64,000 nucleotides of DNA from Closterium sp. Naga37s-1 (lineage: Eukaryota; Streptophyta; Zygnematophyceae; Desmidiales; Closteriaceae). Below the pieces are notes generated by a model. That model did not search any database, was not told where the DNA came from, and saw only the letters and a list, made by a program, of their open reading frames with translations. A program made the translations under genes and the position numbers. The stretch covers positions 310,001 through 374,000 of the forward strand of contig CANJKZ010000778.1 in assembly GCA_947471745.1 (NCBI GenBank). The letters are read 5' to 3'. Shown in pieces: positions 1 to 8,274 of the stretch (positions within the stretch are counted from its first letter, which is position 1; each line of letters opens with the position of its first letter).

Positions 1-484
1 TTTGAAGCCGATGCGAATGAGGCGAGCGTGCAGGTATTGTTGCCATAGCCGCGGAGCTTGCTTGATGCCGTAGAGCGACTTCAGCAGCTGACAGACTTGA
101 TTGGGCTCACCGTTGGAGCCGTGCGGCAATTCGACGAAGATTTCTGCGTCACCAAGTGCGTAGAGGAATGCGTTCGCGACGTCGATTTGTCGCAGCTTCT
201 TCTTCTTCATGGCGGCGATCGCGAGGAGGATTCGGAGTGAAGTGTGTCGACTGACCGGAGCGAATGTTTCGGTGAAATCGCGTCCGTGTTCTTGGTCGAA
301 GCCGCGTACGACCCAGCGAGCTTTAAACTTGTCGATGGTGCCGTCAGCCTTTGTCTTCACACGGAAGACCCACTTCCCGGTGAGTACTGTTTTGTTCCGT
401 GCTACGCCGATAGGGATGACCTTCCAGGTGTTGCGTTCCTCCAGTGCCTTTAGCTCCCTGTCCATGGCTTCGCGCCATTTTTCT
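1..484 (-). pseudogene. Element A reverse transcriptase, N-terminal part (frameshifted from pol)
   Basis: The reverse complement of this stretch encodes the start of a copia RVT_2 domain: a Trp-rich opening (KWREAMDRELKAL), then WVFRVKTKADG, KFKARWVVRGF, a FAPV-type motif, the IDVANAFL block with the first catalytic Asp, and the LYGIKQAPR block at the window edge. It is one frame away from the preceding 1011-codon pol frame. The shift occurs in the run of nine C at 492-500; eight C would restore the frame. Either the element is dead or this is a homopolymer sequencing error. The YVDD box lies beyond base 1. Confidence 0.85.
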
Positions 485-3400
485 TTATGTTCCCCCCCCC
501 AGAGCCTGTTGAACTGTCGCATGCTCTTTAGGAATGGCTGCGATGTGAACTGCGGTGACGAGGCCAAGGATTTGGAGTCCACTCTGTGTGTAGCGGGGGA
601 GTGAAGTGTCCTCGGGATAAACTGCTTCGTCTCCCGCTTCTGGATCAGGTGCGAAATTAGGTCCTACGCGTTCTGCTTCGTCGGTGTTGACTTGTGCAGG
701 TGTAACGTAACCGTTGTCAGCGAAATGGTAATAGGCTTCGGCGTTGATGCTTTCGCGTAGGTTTTCGTCGTCCATTGGCACGTCGACGGAGCAGTAGGGG
801 AGGGGTCCGGCTTCTTCCGAGGCTCCTTCCACGTTCTGCTCATCCCAGTCAGCTTCGTCGTCTGCCGAGGCGAAGGCTCGGGTGCCAAGAAAACCATCGG
901 AGCGATCGGGGTTTCCTTCTTGCAAGTTGGCAAGGTAATACCGGAGGGTGAGGTTTTCGTAGAAAATGACGTCACGTGCTGCCACTGTCTCTTTTGTCTC
1001 GACGTCGAAAATTTTCCATGCGTTGTAATGCTTTTCGATGCCCAGGTGTAGCCCCCACTGTGCGCGTTGGGAGAATCGGCCGGCTCGTGCAGATGGGGGC
1101 CGGTACTGTACCATGCAGCCGAAGACTCTTAACATTTTTGTGCTGCCCTGCTTTCCTGTCCACAGCAGGTGCGGTGATGCGTTGTTCGGGAGCGATGATG
1201 ACGAGAGCAAGTTGTGCAGCATGACGGCGTGGTCCATTGCTTCGGGCCACTGGTGGTTGGGCAGGTGCATGCCACGTAGCAGCTTGCGCATGGTGTTCTG
1301 GAGGGTCCTGTTCATCCTTTCTGCTACACCTTGCTGTTGATGGGCGTAGGGAAGGGAGATGAGCCGCTTGATTCCCCTTTCAGCCAAGTACTGCTTGAAC
1401 CTCTGTGAGGTGTATTCTCCTCCCCCGTCTGACTGGAAGCTCTTCAGTTTGACGCCCGATTCTCGCTCTGCTACTGGGAGCCACGCGATGAAGGCTTCGA
1501 AGGCCATGTCTTTGCTCGGAAGGTTTAGATGCCAGACGTATCGTGTGGCGGCGTCGATGAAGGTGATGGTGTAGTTGTACGCGTTTTGTCCAGGCTCGCG
1601 GTTGTACAAGATGTCGCTGTACACCTTCTCGAGTGGCGCGTAAGCTGGTGCGCTTGGGTTGTGGTGAGACGCGAACGGTTGATGCGGTAAGTCAGCTTCG
1701 GGACAGGTGAAGCATGTTCCTCGAGCTCGCTGAAGTTCTCTGCCGTCAGTTAGGAGTAGAGAGTCTTTATCGAGCACGCCTGCTCTTATCGTGTTGTTTA
1801 ACACCGTGTTGCTTGGGTGTCCCATTCTTGCGTGCCAGGTTCCTTCGGTTGCACGATGTCCGGGTGAGCGCCGATACATATCGGAGCTGGAGTAGAAGCT
1901 GGCGGTGAAGTTGGCGCTTCGATGAACTTCTCGTGGTGCTGGGTGTAGTTGTTGCGCGGGTGTCGGTGGTGTGTCGTCGACGATGAGTGGTGCCATTGAA
2001 GGACCAGCGACTGGTGTTGACGTTCCTGCTGCTGCCGTTGATGTCTCTGCTGCTGCCGATGTTGTTTCTGCTGCTGCCGATGTTGTCTCTGCTGCTTCCG
2101 ATGTTGTCTCTGCTGCTTCCGATGTTGTCTCTGCTGCTGCCGAGTGTTGAATTGTTGCTAACGCCCTTGTTCTTTCTGCCTCAGGGATGGTGTGTGAATG
2201 CCAGAAGCCGCCGGGGCTGAAGTCTGGATCAAGATCTGGAGGGTGGGTCCAGGAAGTGAAGGTGACGATGCCGTCGCTGTCTGCTGTGCCGAGATCTGGA
2301 ACAAAATCAAGAACGAAGACGTTATTTTTCAAGATCGCCTTTCCGATGTAGAGGCCGCCCTTCCCGTGGTACAGCTTGAACTCCTGAGTGGTGCTGTCTG
2401 CTTCAAGATGGTTACCTTTAGCCATCAGTTGGCTAACGCTGAGTAAGTTGTAGCCGAGGCCTTCTGCGATTAAGACCTTGGACATTTGTAGTATGACGTT
2501 TGTCTCTCGTGACTGAAGTTGAACGACTCCTTGTCGTCGTGTGCGCAGGTTTTCGTTGTTGGCGACGGTGATGACTACTTCGCGTTGAAGTTGGTACTCT
2601 CGTTGCACGAAGCGTCCCGAAGAACACATGTGTTGTCCGCAGCAACTGTCCAAGAACCACGTGTCCTTCCCGGATGGCTCGCTTTGGGCGATGGCTGCGT
2701 ATGTCGGGTTCGGCTGAAGTGAATCGCGGTGAGGTGTGGTGTCGTCGAGTTGTTCTTCCGGTGAGTAGTACGGTGGTGATTCCGTGATGCAGGAGTCGCT
2801 CAGTCTTGCCATGCAACTGACGATGTTCCTTGCTCCTTGTGCAGGTTGTCCTGTTGAGGTCGTTGAGGCTTGAATCTGGGTCGTGGGATTTGCTTGTGTT
2901 GAGGCGACTTGATTGCTTGAAGGTCGAAGCTGCCGCTGTGAAGGCGTTGACTGTTGTCGATTCGGGCAGTGCGTGCGCGGGTGCCCTGACGTCTTGCAGA
3001 TGTGGCAGAACGGAGGTACGGGCTTCGGTTGTTGTTGTTTGTTGTTGTTGTAGCGTCGCTGAGTGTGGAATGCAAATTCTGGTGCTGATGTCTTCTTCTT
3101 GTGTCGTTCTTCTTGCAGGTCCATGTCTTGCTGCTCGACGTGGATTTCGGCGCAGAGCGCTGCTTCGGAGATTCTTCCGTGGGCTCGGAGAATGGCCTTT
3201 GTGGCACGCCATTGAGGACCGAGGCCACCAATGATAACTGTCACGAAGGCGTCTTCAGATATCGACCCTCCGCATCGATGAAGCTTGTCGCGCAACTCGC
3301 GACATCGGCTGATATACGCCATTCCTTTCTCGTCTGGTTTCATTTCGACCGTTGTCAGTTGCGCCATTAACCGACTTTGATTTACGCTGTCTGTTGCTTG

Positions 3401-3520
3401 ATACAGGCTCTTCAAGTGGTTGTATGCGAGCTCCGCGGAGTTGCCGTAACCCCGGTAAGACCGTATATTCTGCTGTTGAGTCAGGGTGATGTTTCTCAGT
3501 AGAATCGTGTACGCCATCAT
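485..3520 (-). CDS. Element A Gag (C-terminal part)-protease-integrase
   Basis: About 1011 codons. In order: a UBN2-type gag region (first ~160 residues); a canonical CX2CX4HX4C zinc knuckle (CHICKTSGHPRTHC, near residue 170); an aspartic protease site near residue 290 that reads FLDSCCGQHM instead of the usual DSG; a Thr/Ala repeat linker; the HARMGHPS pre-integrase motif; an integrase core with Asp in FIDAATRYVW, SDGGGEYT and the Glu of QQQGVAERMNRT. The first methionine is probably not the true start, because the same frame continues upstream through one TAG into more gag (3602-4114). The frame ends at a C-run shift just before RT. The Gly-to-Cys change at the protease active site suggests loss of activity, or an error. 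Confidence 0.85.
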   Translation of the reverse strand: MMAYTILLRNITLTQQQNIRSYRGYGNSAELAYNHLKSLYQATDSVNQSRLMAQLTTVEMKPDEKGMAYISRCRELRDKLHRCGGSISEDAFVTVIIGGLGPQWRATKAILRAHGRISEAALCAEIHVEQQDMDLQEERHKKKTSAPEFAFHTQRRYNNNKQQQPKPVPPFCHICKTSGHPRTHCPNRQQSTPSQRQLRPSSNQVASTQANPTTQIQASTTSTGQPAQGARNIVSCMARLSDSCITESPPYYSPEEQLDDTTPHRDSLQPNPTYAAIAQSEPSGKDTWFLDSCCGQHMCSSGRFVQREYQLQREVVITVANNENLRTRRQGVVQLQSRETNVILQMSKVLIAEGLGYNLLSVSQLMAKGNHLEADSTTQEFKLYHGKGGLYIGKAILKNNVFVLDFVPDLGTADSDGIVTFTSWTHPPDLDPDFSPGGFWHSHTIPEAERTRALATIQHSAAAETTSEAAETTSEAAETTSAAAETTSAAAETSTAAAGTSTPVAGPSMAPLIVDDTPPTPAQQLHPAPREVHRSANFTASFYSSSDMYRRSPGHRATEGTWHARMGHPSNTVLNNTIRAGVLDKDSLLLTDGRELQRARGTCFTCPEADLPHQPFASHHNPSAPAYAPLEKVYSDILYNREPGQNAYNYTITFIDAATRYVWHLNLPSKDMAFEAFIAWLPVAERESGVKLKSFQSDGGGEYTSQRFKQYLAERGIKRLISLPYAHQQQGVAERMNRTLQNTMRKLLRGMHLPNHQWPEAMDHAVMLHNLLSSSSLPNNASPHLLWTGKQGSTKMLRVFGCMVQYRPPSARAGRFSQRAQWGLHLGIEKHYNAWKIFDVETKETVAARDVIFYENLTLRYYLANLQEGNPDRSDGFLGTRAFASADDEADWDEQNVEGASEEAGPLPYCSVDVPMDDENLRESINAEAYYHFADNGYVTPAQVNTDEAERVGPNFAPDPEAGDEAVYPEDTSLPRYTQSGLQILGLVTAVHIAAIPKEHATVQQALGGGT
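2020..2150 (-). repeat. Short tandem repeat in element A pol (Ala/Thr/Ser/Glu linker)
   Basis: Five to six imperfect in-frame copies of a 24-30 bp unit encode repeated AETTS(E/A)A blocks between protease and integrase of element A. Copies differ by few bases, so they arose by recent slippage or unequal exchange. A low-complexity spacer is common at this place in copia polyproteins. Confidence 0.8.
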
Positions 3521-3601
3521 CGACTGATAGGTGTACTGCTGCTTCTCATACTGTGTGCCGTTCGTTGGGTATGGCAGGGACCCGTCGAAGAAGCCAAGTA
3601 T

Positions 3602-4114
3602 CTACGCGCCTTCCATCATTAACTCGAATTCAAACGACCAGGTGAAGAAATCCTTTCCATCGAAAGGTCTTGACGTCTGCATCTTCAGAACGTGCGCGAA
3701 CTGCGACTGAACTTGTAATGCGTCCGGTGGATTTTCTTGTCCAGGTGAAGGCTGCGGGTGTGGCATAAAGCTGATGGACCCGCGCTCGTACGGAGCAAAG
3801 GTAGGCTGCTGCTGTTGATTTCCTCGTGCGTATGATGAGCCGTCGAGACTCATGGGAGTTGCTCCGTTGTTGTTGCTATTGTGTGACTGCGCAGGTGCCG
3901 ATTGCTGGTGTTGCTCGTAGAAGGACATGAAGGAGAAGAATTTCTCCATCATGCTCTGGTCGAAGTCTGCAGGTTGATTCGCGGGAGTCTCGGTAGACGT
4001 TGTTCTAGGTCTAACTGCCGTGCCTTCCTCTGTCTGTAGGCCAGAGGCAGGAGGTGGAGTAGGAGTAGTGCTCTGGGAGCCGTTGGAGGAGCTCCTTTCC
4101 TTTTGTGTAGCCAT
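3602..4114 (-). CDS. Element A Gag, N-terminal part, ended by an in-frame TAG
   Basis: About 170 codons from the likely start MATQKERSS (ATG at 4112-4114). The frame is open upstream to a methionine at 4171, but that codon lies inside the primer-binding site, so I prefer the later start. The protein is rich in Gln, Asn, Pro and Ser and ends in a gag-like block (PFDGKDFFTWSFEFELMMEGA). The stop TAG at 3602-3604 is followed in the same frame by ILGFFDGSLPYPTN and then by the next pol frame, so one codon alone separates the two parts. This looks like a nonsense mutation; programmed readthrough cannot be excluded from one copy. Confidence 0.75.
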   Translation of the reverse strand: MATQKERSSSNGSQSTTPTPPPASGLQTEEGTAVRPRTTSTETPANQPADFDQSMMEKFFSFMSFYEQHQQSAPAQSHNSNNNGATPMSLDGSSYARGNQQQQPTFAPYERGSISFMPHPQPSPGQENPPDALQVQSQFAHVLKMQTSRPFDGKDFFTWSFEFELMMEGA

Positions 4115-4163
4115 GCCTGTTGATGTTGTCGGTATCTTGATAGAAGTTGAATTCCCCTTGACA

Positions 4164-4175
4164 GCTCTCATACCA
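4164..4175 (-). other. Element A primer-binding site
   Basis: Read on the minus strand, TGGTATGAGAGC directly follows the LTR. It matches the initiator-methionine tRNA primer-binding consensus of plant copia elements (TGGTATCAGAGC) with one change, and it fixes the LTR edge at 4176. Confidence 0.85.
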
Positions 4176-4473
4176 TGTTGGGCTGAGAAAATAGCCCTTA
4201 GGATCTTTACAAGGGTGAATTCTGTGTAGGGATAATGTAACAGCGGAAGCTTTTAATGAAGTGGTTGAACCACCTTGCGCTAGTATGTGAGGGCAAAGTG
4301 GATTGATTAGAGCAAAGGGATACAAGATTATATAAGAGTACAAGGAATATGAAGGGGTACAGTTATAAATGTTTTACTGTTGCTGTTGCTCTGTAGCGAG
4401 TCAGTTGTGTGTCCTTGCTGTCGCGCTGTATTTTGTCAGGTCAAAGGTCGCTGACCTTTGACTATCGCGTAAC
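4176..4473 (-). repeat. LTR of element A, first part (split by element B)
   Basis: Begins TGTTGGGCTGAG next to the primer-binding site. On the minus strand it holds a TATATAAT box (4327-4334) suitable as the LTR promoter. It stops at the GTAAC target site where element B entered and continues at 12102. Confidence 0.85.
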
Positions 4474-4598
4474 TGTCAAACTTGTATGCTATGGTCTATC
4501 TAGGCTGTAGTGGGGTAGACACTATAGGGTACAACATTTCTAGGTTTCCTACTTGTACCCACCTGCTTGCTAGTTCATTCATTCCTCATTTCTTCTCA
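4474..4598 (+). repeat. Element B 5' LTR
   Basis: 125 bp, TGTCAAAC...TTCTTCTCA, preceded by target duplication GTAAC. It shares the motif GTAGTGGGGTA...GGGTACAAC with the short LTRs of C, E, F and G. Confidence 0.95.
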
Positions 4599-4612
4599 TG
4601 GTATAGAGCAGG
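4599..4612 (+). other. Element B primer-binding site
   Basis: TGGTATAGAGCAGG directly after the LTR. It resembles the tRNA-iMet site TGGTATCAGAGC but lacks one base; C and E have ATCAGAGCAGG and TTCAGAGCAGG here. Confidence 0.8.
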
Positions 4613-5576
4613 TTCCCTAGTGGGAACGCTTCTCAGGGCCCACCACTGAAATCGACTTTTTTTTTCCTAACCGAAGCGCGAGTCGCCCCTGCCCGAGGCG
4701 CGCCCCGTTGGCCGCCCTCACGTCGCGTCCCCTGCCCTTAGTGGCCTGTCGCGCCCTCCTAGAGGCCCCTCTCACGACCCCTCGTGCCACCCTTAGCGGC
4801 CCCGTCGCCACCCCTTACGGCCCCGTCGCCGTCCTTTGCGGCCCCGTCGCCGCCCCTCTAGGCCCCTCGCGACCCCTTCGCGGCCCCGTCGCCGCCCCTC
4901 TAGGCCCCTCGCGGCCCCTTCGCGGCCCCGTCGCCGCCCCTAGCGGCCCCGTCGCCGCCCTTCGAGGCCCCTCGCGGCCCCTTTGTGGCCCCGTCGCCGC
5001 CCCTAGCGGCCTCGTCGCCGCCCCTAGCGGCCCCGTCACCGCCCCTATCGGCCCCGTCGCTGCCCATATCGGCCCCGTCGCCGCCCCCTATCGGCCCCGT
5101 CGCCGCCCCTGGCGGCCTCGTCCCCGCCCCTAGCGGCCCCGTCGCCGCCTCTAGCGGCCCCGTCGCCGCCCTTCGCGGCCCCGTCGCCGCCTCTAGCGGC
5201 CCCGTCGCCGCCCTTCTCGGCCCCGTCGCCGCCTCTCGCGGCCCCGTCGCCGCCCTTCGCGGCCCCGTCGCCGCCTCTAGCGGCCCCGTCGCCGCCCTTC
5301 ACGGCCCCTTCAGCCGCCAAGCAGCCGAGCCGCCGAGCTACCGAGCCGCCGAGCCGCCGAGCCGCCGAGCCTCCCAGCAGCCGAGCCGCCCAGCAGCCGA
5401 GCCGCCGAGCCACCGAGCCGAGCCACCGAACCGCCGAGCCGCCGAGGCCGCCGTCGAGCCGCCACTACCGAGCCGCTGCCGCCGAGCCGCCGTCGAGCTG
5501 CTACTGTTCCTACCGGCGCGCCCCGGCCCTACCCACCCGGACTGGTGAGAGCACTCCCTGCTAGACCACTGCTGTC
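4613..5576 (+). repeat. Element B untranslated leader with GC-rich minisatellite
   Basis: Nearly 1 kb between primer-binding site and gag ATG. About 4780-5310 is an imperfect array of units like CGGCCCCGTCGCCGCCC, and 5310-5500 an array of CGAGCCGC units. Long open frames in both directions here are Pro/Ala/Gly/Arg low complexity caused by the repeat, and I do not call them genes. The corresponding leaders of C, E, F and G hold different repeats. Confidence 0.85.
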
Positions 5577-8274
5577 ATGGCTACCCCTAGTGTCCTTACC
5601 TTTGATGCTGAGGGTCGTGCTGTTGACTTTGAGGTCTGGGTCGATGACCTCCAGCTCTTCCTACAGTGCGATAAGGCAGACGGACTCTCCCTGTTCGATC
5701 TCACCTCTGGTGCCTCTCCTGCCCCGCCTGCTGATGCTGACAACACTGTTCGCTCACAGTGGGCCACACGCGATGCTGCTGCCCGTCTTGCTGTGCGTCG
5801 ACACTTACCGACCGCTGAGCGTGCGCACTTTAGTCAATACAAGAGTGCTAAGACCTTGTACGACGCTGTAGTTGCACGCTACTCTTCCCCTGCCACTGCT
5901 GCTCTTAGCCGCCTCATGCTGCCGTACCTGTTCCCTGACCTTGCTGCCTTTCCCACAGTCGCTGACCTCATTACGCACCTTCGCACTAGTGACACTCGCT
6001 ACCGCGCTGCGCTTCCTGCTGAGTTCTGTGCCAAGAACCCTCCCCCTATGTACATCACCCTCTACTACATAGTCACCCGGCTCCCTGACTCCCTTCGCTT
6101 AGTCAGGGACCACTTCCTCTCTGTTTGCCCCACCACACTCACCGTTGACCTCCTCGAGGAGCGCCTCCTGGCAGCAGAGAAGAGCATAGTCGTTGTAGGA
6201 GCCTCTCGTGGTGACCCTCGTACCCCCGTCTTTGAGGGGTGTTCCCCCTCCCCCCTCTTGCCCTCTGTTGCTTCTGCTGCTGCGGCCGACCTCGTTGGCT
6301 TCGAGTCGGTCGGCGCTGCGTCTGCCCTTAGCGGGAGACGCCGCACCGGCAAGGGCAAGGGGGGCAAGGGCACTGGAGGGGCTGGCGGGGGCGGTGGAGG
6401 TGGCAGTGGAGGCAGTGGAGGGGGTGGGGGTGGTGGTGGGAGTGGTGGCGGGGGTGGAGGTGTCGGTGGCAGCAGTGGAGGCGGAGGAGGCGGCGGCGGT
6501 GGCGGTGGGAGCGGAGGCGGCGGTGGTGGCGGAGGCGGCGGGGGCGGCGGTGGAGCTGGTCGCGGCTCTACGCAGAGGAGTGGCTCCGGTGGTGGTCCGC
6601 GCCAGCTGCAGCAGCGCACTCGTGAGACCCCGTCCCCCCAGCAGCTTCGTGAGTGGTACGCTGCGCGTCAGCGAGGTGGGGGTACTGGTCCCTGTACCTA
6701 CGTCCTCCGTACCGGCGACCGCGCTGGTGAGCAGTGCGGGGGCTCGCACTCCACCCAGCGCTGCTTCGGCCGCCTGACGGACGCTTGGCGTCACCAGTTC
6801 CCTGACTCCACTGAGATCCCTCGCTGGGGAGAGCTGTCTAGGGCGGGGGTTGCTATCTTTGATCTTGACTATGATGCTATTCTTGCTGCCATGTATGCTG
6901 TGTCTAATAGTGATGAGGGTGACTGTTACCTGTGTGTTCCGCCTGACCCGGGCATTGAGGCTGCTGCTCAAGGTGCTGGTGAGGCTGCTGCTCTAGGTGC
7001 TAGTGCGTCTGCTGCCCCAGGTGCTGGTGAGTCTGCTCTCTCAGGTACCACGTCGGCTCAGGCCTTACACACCTTCACCCTTGACTCGGGTGCTTCCCGC
7101 TCCTTCTTTCGAGACCGCACCACGCTTACGCCGCTTAGTCGGCCAGTGGCAGTCTCCCTGGCAGACCCCTCTGGGGGTCCTGTCCTTGCCCAATTCTCCA
7201 CTGTCTTACCGTGTCCGGCGGCCCTGTCGGGTCTTTACCTCCCCTCGTTCTCTACGAACTTGGTGAGTGGTGCTGACCTGCAGGATGGAGGGATTCACCA
7301 GTTCACTCCTGCGAGTCAGCGAGTGACCCACTGTACTTGTGCTCGGACGGGCCGTCACTTGGCCACGTTTACCCGTCAGCCGGGGTCGAGCCTGTACACA
7401 CTGACTACTGAGTCTCCTCCGGTCGCTGAGTCTGCTCAGGTAGCCGCGTCGGGTCAGGTGCTTGCTGCGGCGTCCAGGTCTGGTCCTGAGTCTGCCCCCT
7501 GCTCGTGTCGTCTCCTGTCTCACCAGACTCTCCTCTGGCACCACCGCCTTGGTCACCCCTCCCTGCCTCGTCTTCGAGGCATGGCCTCCCGTGTCCTTGT
7601 CTCTGGTCTCCCCCGGTCCCTCCCTCCTCTTCCTCCGGGGCCTGCCCCCACCTGCGTTCCCTGCGTCGAGGGGCGGCAGCGCGCTGCTCCTCACTCCTCC
7701 GAGTTTCCTCCGACAGAGGCTCCGCTGCAGATGCTTCACATGGACGTGTGGGGCCCAGCCCGCGTCCGTGGACAGGGTCACGAGCGTTACTTCCTGCTGG
7801 TGGTTGACGACTACTCGCGTTACACCGCAGTCTTCCCCTTGCGCAGCAAGGGTGAGGTCACTGAGGTGTTGATTGCCTGGATCCGCGCAGCTCGTCTCCA
7901 GCTCAGAGAGAGTTTCGGCTCGGACTTTCCTGTTCTGCGTCTGCACTCTGACAGAGGCGGAGAGTTCTCCTCTGACCTTCTGCGAGCCTTCTGTCGTGCA
8001 CGAGGCATCCGCCAGACCTTCACGCTTCCGGACTCTCCGCAGCAAAATGGGATTGCTGAGCGCCGCATTGGCATGGTCATGGACGTCGCTCGTACGTCCA
8101 TGGTCCATGCGGCTGCCCCCCATTTTCTGTGGCCGTTTGCGGTTCGGTACGCGGCGCATCAGATCAACCTTCAGCCCCGGGTTTCCATGCCGGAGACCTC
8201 CCCTGCTTTGCTGTGGACGGGGAAGGTTGGCGATGCGTCTGCGTTCCGTGTCTGGGGATCTCGGGCGTTTCCTG
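5577..8274 (+). CDS. Element B Gag-protease-integrase (first frame of gag-pol)
   Basis: Starts MATPSVLTFDAEG, matching the start of element C. Residues 1-250 are the gag core with DLITHLRTSDTRYRAALP; about 261-326 are almost pure glycine with some serine; near 373 lies the CX13CX3HX4C motif; near 502 the protease site LDSGASRSFF; then LWHHRLGHP, a CX2C pair, and the integrase core with VVDDYSRY, SDRGGEFSS and PQQNGIAERR. The frame stays open to 8480, but from about 8274 it no longer matches the family: 22 bp present in C (around 16973) are missing and the rest is out of frame. In a whole element the polyprotein would be cut by its own protease into capsid, protease, integrase and RT/RNase H. 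Confidence 0.9.

Larger units (their letters stand above)
1..4473 (-). mobile_element. Element A: Ty1/copia retrotransposon, 3' end outside the window
   Basis: A minus-strand copia element read from right to left: LTR from 4176, primer-binding site 4164-4175, gag, protease, integrase, then reverse transcriptase running off the window at base 1. The order protease-integrase-RT is the copia order. Its LTR is interrupted at 4473 by element B and resumes at 12102. The coding region has at least two lesions: an in-frame TAG in gag (3602-3604) and a one-base expansion of a C run (492-500 on the plus strand) that shifts the frame before RT. RNase H and the 3' LTR are not in the window. It differs from the B/C/E group by its Gln/Ser/Thr-rich proteins and its canonical zinc knuckle. 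Confidence 0.9.

Noticed and set aside
4708..5548. Long Pro/Ala/Gly/Arg-rich open frames on both strands in the element B leader
   Set aside because: They follow from the GC-rich tandem repeat, overlap each other on both strands and lack any conserved domain.
6065..6619. Proline-rich antisense frame opposite the Gly-rich gag tract, and similar ones at 14786-15436 and 50957-51469
   Set aside because: Antisense of poly-glycine codons always reads as Pro or Ala/Thr; there is no other support.
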